Below, piece after piece: positions 1-5,603 of a stretch of 5,603 nt of DNA. A model generated the notes under the pieces. That model did no database searches. It saw only the letters and a program-made list of their open reading frames with translations, and had not been told where the DNA came from. Within the stretch, counting starts at the first letter, position 1, and every line of letters begins with the position of its first letter. Source of the DNA: an uncultured Clostridia bacterium (GTDB taxonomy: Bacteria > Bacillota > Clostridia > Oscillospirales > Acutalibacteraceae); assembly GCA_945788455.1 (NCBI GenBank), contig CALZMC010000051.1, positions 1-5,603 of the forward strand. The letters run 5' to 3'. A program made the translations under genes and the position numbers.

Positions 1-10
1 CAATACTCAT
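1..10 (-). CDS. Possible start of a divergent gene (first three codons only)
   Basis: On the minus strand an ATG lies at 10-8 and opens a frame running off the left edge (Met-Ser-Ile so far). A run of five G (minus strand, 24-20) sits 9 bases upstream and could act as a ribosome binding site, and a good promoter match lies further upstream at 70-42. The three elements have sensible spacing, which is the whole basis of the call. The product cannot be named from three codons. The alternative is that this edge is plain intergenic DNA. Confidence 0.33.
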
Positions 11-41
11 AGAGATTTACCCCCAAAATTATTATAACTTT

Positions 42-70
42 AGTATAAGATAAATTATTAATAAATTCAA
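42..70 (-). promoter_or_regulatory. Putative sigma-A type promoter firing leftward
   Basis: Read on the minus strand, TTGAAT (70-65) and TATACT (47-42) are separated by exactly 17 bases. They match the -35 and -10 consensus at four and five of six positions. Transcription would begin near position 35, giving a leader of about 25 bases before the candidate minus-strand start codon at position 10. The region is very AT-rich, which makes chance matches easier. Confidence 0.45.
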
Positions 71-104
71 TACTTTCTTGACTTTTAGAAATATAATAAG
101 TATT
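69..104. repeat. 7-bp perfect inverted repeat spanning the divergent promoters
   Basis: AATACTT at 69-75 is the exact reverse complement of AAGTATT at 98-104; the arms are 22 bases apart. The left arm overlaps the leftward -35 and the right arm overlaps the proposed rightward -10, so a dimeric regulator could in principle touch both promoters. The hairpin would be AT-rich with a long loop, so a terminator role is unlikely. A related CAATACT occurs at both 1-7 and 68-74. Chance occurrence in such AT-rich DNA is a real possibility. Confidence 0.3.
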
Positions 105-106
105 TT
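78..106 (+). promoter_or_regulatory. Putative sigma-A type promoter for the rightward gene cluster
   Basis: TTGACT (78-83) matches the -35 consensus at five of six positions. With a 17-base spacer the -10 would be TATTTT (101-106), four of six. A perfect TATAAT is also present at 92-97, but it is only 8 bases from TTGACT and has no good -35 of its own. The -35 call is therefore stronger than the -10 call. This is the only promoter-like sequence found ahead of the six same-strand genes. Confidence 0.42.
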
Positions 107-147
107 AATAATATAGAAACCAATGTTAAATATAGTTAAAGAACAGT

Positions 148-153
148 AGGAGA
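148..153 (+). promoter_or_regulatory. Ribosome binding site that fixes a TTG start
   Basis: AGGAGA lies 7 bases before the TTG at 161, a normal distance. The reading frame is closed upstream by an in-frame TAA at 137-139, and no in-frame ATG or GTG lies between. The ATG at 153-155 is out of frame, too close to the site, and hits a stop after nine codons. The TTG is therefore the best start for the FHA protein. Confidence 0.75.
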
Positions 154-160
154 TGATATT

Positions 161-919
161 TTGGACACCATTAATTCATTGATTTCGGGTGGCTTGAGAT
201 TTGTTTTGCCCGTTTTGGCAATTTTAGTTATTTTTACGTGTGTAATATCGCTTTTCAGAAACAGACCGAGACTTCATAAGCTTGCACAGCTTGTTGACCA
301 AAAGGACGGTACTGTTATAGATATCGACAGGTGGGAAACGTCTATCGGAAAGAGCAGGTCTAATGACGTGGTTTTGAAAAATGATACGGTATCTCGCTAT
401 CATGCAGTTATTGCAAAAAAGAGAAATGAGTGGGTTATAACCGATACCTTTTCAAAAACCGGTGTTTTTGTTAACGGAGAGGAAATTGACTCACAGGCAG
501 TTATCGAGGACGCAGATGTGATTACTGTCGGAGACGTGTCGCTGAAATTCCTATGCGCAGAGGCATTGTCACAGGCATCAAAAACTCAAATTAGAACAGA
601 GGCAAGACAAAGTGCCCAACAAAATAATAATGTTGCCTACGCAGTTTTGGTTGATGTTAAAACTCACAGACCTGTTTATATTAGAAAAAAGGATGTCCTG
701 ATAGGCAGAAGCAATAACGCTGATATTCAAATCAATATTGATACTGTCAGTCAGGAGCACGCGCGTATTCATTTGACCTCAAGAGGCTGGGCGCTTACCG
801 ACCTTAACAGTCATAACGGAACAAAGCTAAACGGAAGATTTATAAATCAACCGCAATTAATTTTTGACGAGGATATGATAACCTTTGGCGAAAGGGTATT
901 CATTTTCTATGAAAAGTAA
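161..919 (+). CDS. Membrane-anchored protein with two FHA domains
   Basis: This 252-residue protein is probably a regulatory adaptor that recognises phosphothreonine on partner proteins at the cytoplasmic face of the membrane. Residues about 12-32 form one hydrophobic segment followed by basic residues, which suggests an N-terminal anchor with the rest in the cytoplasm. FHA domain 1 covers about 50-131 and FHA domain 2 about 160-250, joined by a Gln/Ala/Asn-rich linker (about 135-158). Domain 2 has the expected phosphothreonine-binding set: GRS with Arg183, Ser197, His200, Asn219-Gly220 and Asn224. Domain 1 is weaker: Lys64 replaces the Arg, and Thr100 stands where the conserved Asn is expected, though Ser78, His81 and Asn105 remain. 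Its TTG start is discussed under the ribosome binding site. Its stop codon overlaps the ribosome binding site of the SEDS gene that follows. The location before a SEDS/bPBP pair suggests a role in cell wall control; the partner is unknown. Confidence 0.9.
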   Translation: MDTINSLISGGLRFVLPVLAILVIFTCVISLFRNRPRLHKLAQLVDQKDGTVIDIDRWETSIGKSRSNDVVLKNDTVSRYHAVIAKKRNEWVITDTFSKTGVFVNGEEIDSQAVIEDADVITVGDVSLKFLCAEALSQASKTQIRTEARQSAQQNNNVAYAVLVDVKTHRPVYIRKKDVLIGRSNNADIQINIDTVSQEHARIHLTSRGWALTDLNSHNGTKLNGRFINQPQLIFDEDMITFGERVFIFYEK

Positions 920-931
920 GGAGTTGACAGT

Positions 932-2218
932 ATGGCTAAAGCTATAAAAAAGATGCCTCATATAAAGCCTATAAATAATTTTGCTATGCTGCTTGTTATA
1001 TCGCTGTTTCAGCTCTTTACAGGATATAGCGCAAGTGTAGCACTCGGCGAATTTTCTTTTAAGGTTATGCTCTCTATGGCAATTTTTATTGCTGTTGAGT
1101 GGGTGTATGTTACCGTGTTCTATTTTTCGCTTCACAGACGAAATTTTGAGCTTGAATTTATTGCATTTTTTCTGACAGGAGTAGGACTTGCCGTTATCGG
1201 CTCCGTTGCTCCTAATGCCTGCTTTAAACAGCTTTTTATTGCGATTGCAGGCATAATCGGATTTACTGCTATGGTGTTTATTCTCGGCAATATTGAGCTT
1301 TGTATGAAGCTTCGCTTTCCTGTTGCCATCGGTGCTATGGTACTGCTTTTGATAAATCTTGTTATCGGAACAGTAAAGCACGGCGCACAGAACTGGATTA
1401 CTATCGGCGGAGTTACGGTTCAGCCGAGTGAATTTGTTAAGGTTGCGTTCATTTTTGTAGGCGCGGCAACGCTTGAAAAAATTCAAACCTCAAAGAATAT
1501 CATCAAGTTTATTGCGTTCTCTGTTGCCTGTGTCGGCGCATTAATTCTTATTCGCGATTTCGGTACTGCGCTGATTTTCTTTGTAACATTTTTGATAATT
1601 GCGTTTATGAACTCGGGCGATTTTAAAACTGTCGGTCTTGCTGTTTCGGCGGCAGGCTTGGGCGGTGCTATCGTAATAAAGTATAAATCTTATGTAACAA
1701 AAAGATTTTCGTCCTACCGTCACATTTGGGATAATAATGATATTATATATGGCAGCGGCTATCAGCAGACGCATATCCTTACAGGTATCGCATCGGGCGG
1801 TCTTTTGGGGCTTGGTATCGGCAACGGTCAGGTTAGAAATTATCTTCAGGATTACCTGACTATTACAGATGATATTTTCGGTATCATTTGTGAGGAATGG
1901 GGATTTTTGTTCGGCATAGTTTTGGTGCTGTCATTCGTTGCAATCGCAGTATCGGCACTTGTCAACTCAATAGCCGCAAGGTCAACATTCTATTCGATTT
2001 GTGCAGTCGCAGGTGCAGGTATGCTACTGTTTCAAACTGCGCTGAATGTTTTTGGCATTACAGATGTCTTGCCTTTAACAGGCGTAACACTTCCATTCGT
2101 CAGTCAGGGAGGCAGCTCTATGATTAGCTGTTGGGCAGTGCTTGCGTTTATTAAGGCATCTGATATTCGTACCTATAACTACTTAGGAAAAAAATCTAAG
2201 GGAGGTGCTGACAGGTAA
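932..2218 (+). CDS. SEDS-family peptidoglycan glycosyltransferase (FtsW/RodA/SpoVE)
   Basis: This 428-residue polytopic membrane protein should polymerise glycan strands from lipid II on the outer face of the membrane. It has many hydrophobic segments and the family landmarks: a GAQNWI...QPSEFVK block (about 151-170), RDFGTA (208-213), a GLGIGNG stretch (293-299), and PLTGVTLPFVSQGGSS (381-396). By alignment with the usual HTDFIFA...EE(L/W)G motif, Asp313 in TDDIFGIICEEWG is the likely catalytic Asp. Gln392 takes the place of the common Tyr in SYGGSS. Start: ATG preceded at 918-923 by AAGGAG, which overlaps the FHA stop codon. The adjacent class B PBP is the expected partner, arguing for a cognate polymerase/transpeptidase pair. 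Sequence alone does not settle whether it serves division, elongation or sporulation; the short PbpA-like partner recalls the actinobacterial rodA-pbpA arrangement, so no symbol is assigned. Confidence 0.95.
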   Translation: MAKAIKKMPHIKPINNFAMLLVISLFQLFTGYSASVALGEFSFKVMLSMAIFIAVEWVYVTVFYFSLHRRNFELEFIAFFLTGVGLAVIGSVAPNACFKQLFIAIAGIIGFTAMVFILGNIELCMKLRFPVAIGAMVLLLINLVIGTVKHGAQNWITIGGVTVQPSEFVKVAFIFVGAATLEKIQTSKNIIKFIAFSVACVGALILIRDFGTALIFFVTFLIIAFMNSGDFKTVGLAVSAAGLGGAIVIKYKSYVTKRFSSYRHIWDNNDIIYGSGYQQTHILTGIASGGLLGLGIGNGQVRNYLQDYLTITDDIFGIICEEWGFLFGIVLVLSFVAIAVSALVNSIAARSTFYSICAVAGAGMLLFQTALNVFGITDVLPLTGVTLPFVSQGGSSMISCWAVLAFIKASDIRTYNYLGKKSKGGADR

Positions 2219-3606
2219 TGAAAATGATAACAAGGCGAGGACTGTTTTTACTAATCCTTGTAATTGCATTTTTAGGTGGCATCGGCTTTTTGACATATAG
2301 CTTTTTTAATGACGGCTACAAGTGGGTTATGCAACCGTATAACAGCACCCTTTATTATAACGGCGAGCTTATCGGCGCAGGAAAAATTACCGACTGCAAC
2401 GATAGGGTTTTAGCCGAAACCGTTGACGGAAAGCGCGTATATAACGAGTCAAAAACAACGCGAAAAAGCACACTTCATACTGTCGGCGACACAAAGGGAT
2501 TTATCTCCTCGGGTATTCAAACCGTGTTCAAGTCAAAGCTGACAGGCTATAATTCGCTGACAGGTATTTATACTGTAACAAAAAACGGCAGCGGTAACGA
2601 TATGGAGCTTACTATTGATGCCGATATTTGTGATGTGGCATATAAGGCACTTGCCGATTACAAGGCAGGCTGTGTCGGTGTTGTAAACTATAAGACAGGC
2701 GATATTGTCTGTATGGTATCTACTCCGTCATTTGACCCCGAAAACAAGCCGAGTGATATTGATACAAATGAGTATTATTCAGGCGCGTATATCAACAGAT
2801 TGCTCGGCGGTCTTTATACACCCGGCTCAACCTTTAAGATAGTAACTGCTATTTGTGCTATTGAAAATATACCTGATATTTACACAAGAGAATTTCGTTG
2901 TGAGGGCAGATACTATGTAGAGAAGGGTACTGATATTGAGTGTAATGCTTATCACGGAACTATTACATTTGAGGAGGCACTTGCAAAGTCCTGCAATACT
3001 GTTTTTGCCGAGCTTGCAATAGAGCTTGGACCTGAAAAAATGGCAGACACGGCAAAGGCTTTAGGCTTAACATCATCAGTATCGGTAAGCGGAAGCATTG
3101 ACTCATCAACAGGCAGATTTTTCTTAGAAAAGGGCGACGCAGAGGATTATATCGGCTGGACAGGTATCGGTCAGGGCGACACACTTGTTTCTCCTGTTGC
3201 AATGCTGAGACTTGTCAGCGCGATTGCAAATGACGGAAATGCCGTATCTTTTAATGTTGTAAATTCGTTTATGAACAAGACAGGAAAGGCACTCGCACTT
3301 GATTTTGCAGTAAAGCAGATACCTCTGTTAAGCAGCGAGACTGCTTCGGCTATGAAAAAGCTGCTTAGGAATAATGTTGAAAAGCAATACGGAGACTACA
3401 ATTACGAGGGCTTAAATCTCTGTGCAAAGTCAGGTACGGCACAGATTGATATGATTGACAGCCATAATACTGCATGGTTTGTAGGATTTATGGATGATGT
3501 AAAAAATCCGTACGCGTTTGTTGTGTTAGTCGAGCACGGCAATTCAGGCTCTCAAACGGCAGGCCGTATTGCAAATAAGGTTTTGCAGGCAATAGTAAAC
3601 GATTAG
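2218..3606 (+). CDS. Class B penicillin-binding protein, peptidoglycan D,D-transpeptidase (PbpA/FtsI-like)
   Basis: This 462-residue protein should crosslink peptidoglycan stem peptides outside the membrane. Residues about 8-30 form the single N-terminal anchor. A short dimerisation-type region follows (about 31-125), then the transpeptidase domain (about 150-460) with all three active-site motifs: STFK with nucleophile Ser204 and Lys207, SCN at 258-260, and KSGT at 404-407. No glycosyltransferase domain and no PASTA repeats are present. At 462 residues it is shorter than typical FtsI or PBP2 and nearer to actinobacterial PbpA. The usual RGxIxDRNGxxLA signature is eroded to AGKITDCNDRVLA (54-66). 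Its ATG shares one base with the SEDS stop (TAATG), a layout typical of translational coupling; GGAGG at 2201-2205 is 12 bases upstream. It is probably the transpeptidase partner of the preceding SEDS protein. Confidence 0.95.
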   Translation: MKMITRRGLFLLILVIAFLGGIGFLTYSFFNDGYKWVMQPYNSTLYYNGELIGAGKITDCNDRVLAETVDGKRVYNESKTTRKSTLHTVGDTKGFISSGIQTVFKSKLTGYNSLTGIYTVTKNGSGNDMELTIDADICDVAYKALADYKAGCVGVVNYKTGDIVCMVSTPSFDPENKPSDIDTNEYYSGAYINRLLGGLYTPGSTFKIVTAICAIENIPDIYTREFRCEGRYYVEKGTDIECNAYHGTITFEEALAKSCNTVFAELAIELGPEKMADTAKALGLTSSVSVSGSIDSSTGRFFLEKGDAEDYIGWTGIGQGDTLVSPVAMLRLVSAIANDGNAVSFNVVNSFMNKTGKALALDFAVKQIPLLSSETASAMKKLLRNNVEKQYGDYNYEGLNLCAKSGTAQIDMIDSHNTAWFVGFMDDVKNPYAFVVLVEHGNSGSQTAGRIANKVLQAIVND

Positions 3607-3615
3607 AGTGATAAA

Positions 3616-4887
3616 ATGGATTTTGATTTAATAAATGAAGAAAAGGCAGAGCGAGCGCTCCTTATTGCCGTTGACACAGGCGACTATGACAGCGATGTGT
3701 CAATCGTGGAGCTTTGTGAGCTTGCAAAAACTGCAGGTGCCGATGTTGTCGGCGAAATGATACAAAAGCGTGATACTGTCGAGGCAGGAACCTATGTCGG
3801 CAAGGGCAGACTTGAGGAGATTGCCGAATTCTGTGAAAATAATGAGGTTGACCTGATTATTGCTGACGGCGAGCTTTCTCCCGTTCAGGTTAGAAATATT
3901 GAGGACAAAACTAATACGAGAGTTGTTGACAGAACAACGCTTATACTTGATATTTTTGCCGGCAGAGCAAGGTCGAAGGAGGGCAAGCTACAGGTCGAGC
4001 TTGCACAGCTAAAGTATTCTCTGCCACGTCTTACAGGTAAGGGTGCGAGCCTGTCGCGTCTCGGCGGAGGTATCGGTACTCGCGGTCCGGGCGAAACGAA
4101 GCTTGAGTCCGACAAGCGCCATATCAGGCGAAAAATTCAGTATATTAGGGACGAGCTTGACGAGGTTGACAGACGCAGAAATATGCAACACAAAAGGCGA
4201 AAGAAGAACGGCGTTTCTGTTGTTGCAATAGTCGGATACACTAATGCGGGAAAATCAACCCTGATGAACAGGCTGACTGATGCAGGCGTGCTTCAGGAGG
4301 ACAAGCTTTTTGCCACTCTTGACCCGACTGCAAGAAAGCTGTATCTCCCTGACGGTCAACAGGTTATGATTGTTGACACCGTAGGATTTATCAGCAGACT
4401 TCCGCATCAGCTTGTTGATGCATTTCGCTCGACACTTGAGGAGGCAACATACGCCGATGTTATACTCAATGTGTGTGACGCATCAAGCGAGGAATGGCTA
4501 AATCATATTAATACAACTAACGATATTTTAAAATCCTTGTTTAAGGACGGAGTTATTAACGTTCCTGTTATAAATGTGTTCAATAAATGTGATGTCGCAC
4601 AGGATATAGAAAACAGAATTTTCTTTTTCGGCGAGGATACTCCCTGCGTTAAGATTAGTGCAAAAACAGGCGAGGGGATTGACAGTCTTCTTTTGGCAAT
4701 CCAAAATGCCTTGCCAAAAACGAGAAAGCGCGTTAAGGTCCTTATTCCGTTTAGTGACGGCGGAGTCGGAAATCAGCTTCGTCTTGACGGAATTGTTCAT
4801 TTTGAGGAATATACTGCTGACGGTCTTTTAATGGAGGTCACGGCAGATATTTCATATTTAGACACAATAAAAGATTATATTATTTGA
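3616..4887 (+). CDS. hflX: GTPase HflX
   Basis: HflX is a ribosome-binding GTPase of the Obg-HflX superfamily; in studied bacteria it binds the 50S subunit, splits stalled 70S ribosomes and helps under heat or antibiotic stress. The 423-residue protein has the full architecture: an N-terminal HflX domain (about 14-120) with QKRDTVEAGTYVGKGRLEE, a helical linker with the signature GGGIGTRGPGETKLE (150-164), then the G domain from about 200. G motifs are P-loop GYTNAGKS (207-214), LFATLDPT with the switch I Thr (231-238), DTVGF (254-258), NKCD (323-326) and SAK (348-350). A small C-terminal domain ends the protein. The start follows the PBP stop by 9 bases and has only a weak AGAGTG before it, so expression may depend on upstream ribosomes. 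The length fits other Clostridia HflX proteins. No terminator separates it from the cell wall genes. Confidence 0.97.
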   Translation: MDFDLINEEKAERALLIAVDTGDYDSDVSIVELCELAKTAGADVVGEMIQKRDTVEAGTYVGKGRLEEIAEFCENNEVDLIIADGELSPVQVRNIEDKTNTRVVDRTTLILDIFAGRARSKEGKLQVELAQLKYSLPRLTGKGASLSRLGGGIGTRGPGETKLESDKRHIRRKIQYIRDELDEVDRRRNMQHKRRKKNGVSVVAIVGYTNAGKSTLMNRLTDAGVLQEDKLFATLDPTARKLYLPDGQQVMIVDTVGFISRLPHQLVDAFRSTLEEATYADVILNVCDASSEEWLNHINTTNDILKSLFKDGVINVPVINVFNKCDVAQDIENRIFFFGEDTPCVKISAKTGEGIDSLLLAIQNALPKTRKRVKVLIPFSDGGVGNQLRLDGIVHFEEYTADGLLMEVTADISYLDTIKDYII

Positions 4888-4905
4888 TTTTATATCATAA
4901 AATTA
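4885..4905 (+). repeat. AT-only inverted repeat just after hflX
   Basis: TTTTAT (4888-4893) pairs with ATAAAA (4897-4902) around a 3-base loop; the stem extends to nine pairs if one G-U pair is allowed and then includes the hflX stop codon. It contains no G-C pair and no following U tract, so it is unlikely to terminate transcription. It could slightly affect RNA stability or translation of the next gene, or be chance in AT-rich DNA. Confidence 0.3.
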
Positions 4906-4918
4906 CTTAGGTGATTTT

Positions 4919-5383
4919 ATGAAGATGTTTACATTAAGATTAAAGCCAAAGACAATTTTCGGTATCATTATTGCTTTGACAGGTGTAGTTGTTATTGCAC
5001 TTACTTTTGTGACTAATCACACAAAGATTAACACAAAAAGTGTATCTGCCGTTGTCAGTGCCTCGACTGATGAGGAAAGGCGAGATTATCTTTCGTCATT
5101 CGGCTGGAGCTGTAATGATGAGTACGAAACGAAGGAGCTGACTATTCCTCAAAAGTGGAATAAGGTCTATACGGACTATAACGAAATTCAGCTAAATCAA
5201 GGCTTTGACCTTAGTAATTATAAGGGTAAAAGAGTAACGCTCTATACCTATACGATTAATAATTATAAGGATTTGACAGAGGGTATTGTTGCCGATATGC
5301 TCGTTTGTGACGGCGTTTTAATCGGAGGCGATATTTGTAATACCTCTGCCGAAAACGGATTTTTGGTAGGATTTGAAGGATAA
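4919..5383 (+). CDS. DUF4830-like membrane-anchored protein of unknown function
   Basis: This is a 154-residue protein with a short basic N-terminus, one hydrophobic segment (about 13-32), and a C-terminal domain of about 100 residues (51-152) probably facing the outside of the cell. The pattern YLSSFGW...TIPQKWNKVYTDYNEIQ...QGFDLSNYKGKRVTLYTY, then VCDGVLIGGDI and a C-terminal NGFLVGFEG, resembles my recollection of DUF4830 proteins in Clostridia; this was recognised by eye, not by a profile search. No catalytic motif is apparent. Cys65, Cys130 and Cys140 lie in the domain. The hydrophobic segment could also be an uncleaved signal; no lipobox is visible. The ribosome binding site is AGGTGA (4909-4914), 4 bases before ATG. 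It follows hflX by 31 bases and precedes the rsuA-like gene by 1 base, suggesting co-transcription. No function is proposed. Confidence 0.8.
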   Translation: MKMFTLRLKPKTIFGIIIALTGVVVIALTFVTNHTKINTKSVSAVVSASTDEERRDYLSSFGWSCNDEYETKELTIPQKWNKVYTDYNEIQLNQGFDLSNYKGKRVTLYTYTINNYKDLTEGIVADMLVCDGVLIGGDICNTSAENGFLVGFEG

Positions 5384-5384
5384 A

Positions 5385-5603
5385 ATGGAGAGAATTGATA
5401 AGCTGATTGCTGTTTCAAAGAATATTTCGAGAGCCGACTCGCGAGCCCTGATAAAAAGAGGCAGAGTTACTGTTGACGGCGAAATTATCAGGGATATTTC
5501 TGCAAAATTTGATGAAAAGAAAAATGAAATTGCTTGTGACGGCGAGCCGGTATTTTATCAAAAATTTGTCTATATTATGATGAATAAGCCGAAGGGCGTT
5601 ATA
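5385..5603 (+). CDS. rsuA: 16S rRNA pseudouridine synthase RsuA family (N-terminal part, cut by the window edge)
   Basis: Only the first 73 codons are present; the gene continues past the right edge. RsuA-type enzymes convert one uridine of 16S rRNA (U516 in E. coli) to pseudouridine. Residues 1 to about 48 form an S4 RNA-binding domain (ERIDKLIA, then SRADSRALIKRGRVTVDGE), followed by the start of the catalytic domain at YIMMNKPKGVI (63-73). The catalytic Asp motif (GRLDxxTxG) lies beyond the window, so activity cannot be judged. The VTVDGE wording fits RsuA better than RluB, which usually has VxVNG, but related subfamilies stay possible. AAGGA at 5376-5380, inside the end of the DUF4830-like gene, is well placed for the ATG, which starts 1 base after that gene's stop. 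Confidence 0.88.
   Translation, partial: MERIDKLIAVSKNISRADSRALIKRGRVTVDGEIIRDISAKFDEKKNEIACDGEPVFYQKFVYIMMNKPKGVI

Noticed and set aside
92..97. Perfect TATAAT as the main -10 box
   Set aside because: The best -35 (78-83) is only 8 bases away, and the hexamer at the correct distance (69-74) matches poorly. It was kept only as a note under the rightward promoter.
857..1486. A 209-codon open frame on the minus strand
   Set aside because: It lies opposite the end of the FHA gene and the first half of the SEDS gene. Its translation is rich in Lys, Asn, Ser and Cys without a recognisable domain, and the plus-strand frame has clear SEDS motifs. It is a shadow.
3885..4231. Several overlapping open frames on both strands inside hflX
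   Set aside because: They coincide with the conserved HflX linker and the start of the G domain, show no domain features, and have no plausible start signals.
4885..4905. Transcription terminator after hflX
   Set aside because: The stem contains only A-U pairs plus one G-U pair and has no trailing U tract, so it is too weak for an intrinsic terminator.
1170..4990. Frequent recurrence of ACAGG(C/T/A), for example near 1177, 2560, 3158, 3677 and 4670
   Set aside because: Many copies fall on Thr-Gly codon pairs or on preferred codons of this genome; they are irregularly spaced and within genes, so codon use explains them better than a repeat element.
1..5603. A mobile element, defence system, CRISPR array or RNA gene
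   Set aside because: No transposase or recombinase motifs, spaced direct repeats, target-site duplications or tRNA-like structures were seen. The genes are housekeeping types with similar base and codon use throughout.

Overview
The window looks like a housekeeping stretch from a low-GC Bacillota genome, most likely class Clostridia and plausibly the Ruminococcus/Oscillospiraceae group. The reasons are AT-rich third positions, Gram-positive Shine-Dalgarno sequences, tight one-strand gene packing, and a DUF4830-like protein of the kind found in Clostridia. The taxon is inferred from the sequence alone. No mobile elements, CRISPR arrays or RNA genes were seen.

Layout: positions 1-160 are a very AT-rich intergenic region. 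It appears to hold two back-to-back promoters, one firing left into a gene of which only the first codons may be present (minus strand, start near position 10), the other firing right into the main cluster. From 161 to the right edge there are six plus-strand genes with almost no spacing: a membrane-anchored double-FHA protein (161-919, TTG start), a SEDS-family glycosyltransferase FtsW/RodA/SpoVE (932-2218), a class B penicillin-binding protein (2218-3606, sharing one base with the gene before it), the ribosome-associated GTPase HflX (3616-4887), a small membrane-anchored DUF4830-like protein (4919-5383), and the start of an RsuA-family 16S rRNA pseudouridine synthase (5385 to the edge). No convincing terminator lies between them, so they may form one operon.

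The first three genes make a coherent unit. SEDS proteins polymerise glycan strands from lipid II, and the class B PBP crosslinks them; adjacent SEDS and bPBP genes usually encode a cognate pair. The double-FHA protein in front suggests control by binding phosphothreonine partners, and the order resembles the FHA-rodA-pbpA part of the actinobacterial pknA/pknB cluster, but no kinase or phosphatase gene is visible here. The last three genes are different: HflX and RsuA belong to ribosome rescue and rRNA modification, and the DUF4830-like protein has no known role.

Nothing here is clearly a new system. The items most worth following up are the unequal pair of FHA domains, the divergent promoter region with its 7-bp inverted repeat, and the uncharacterised DUF4830-like membrane protein.
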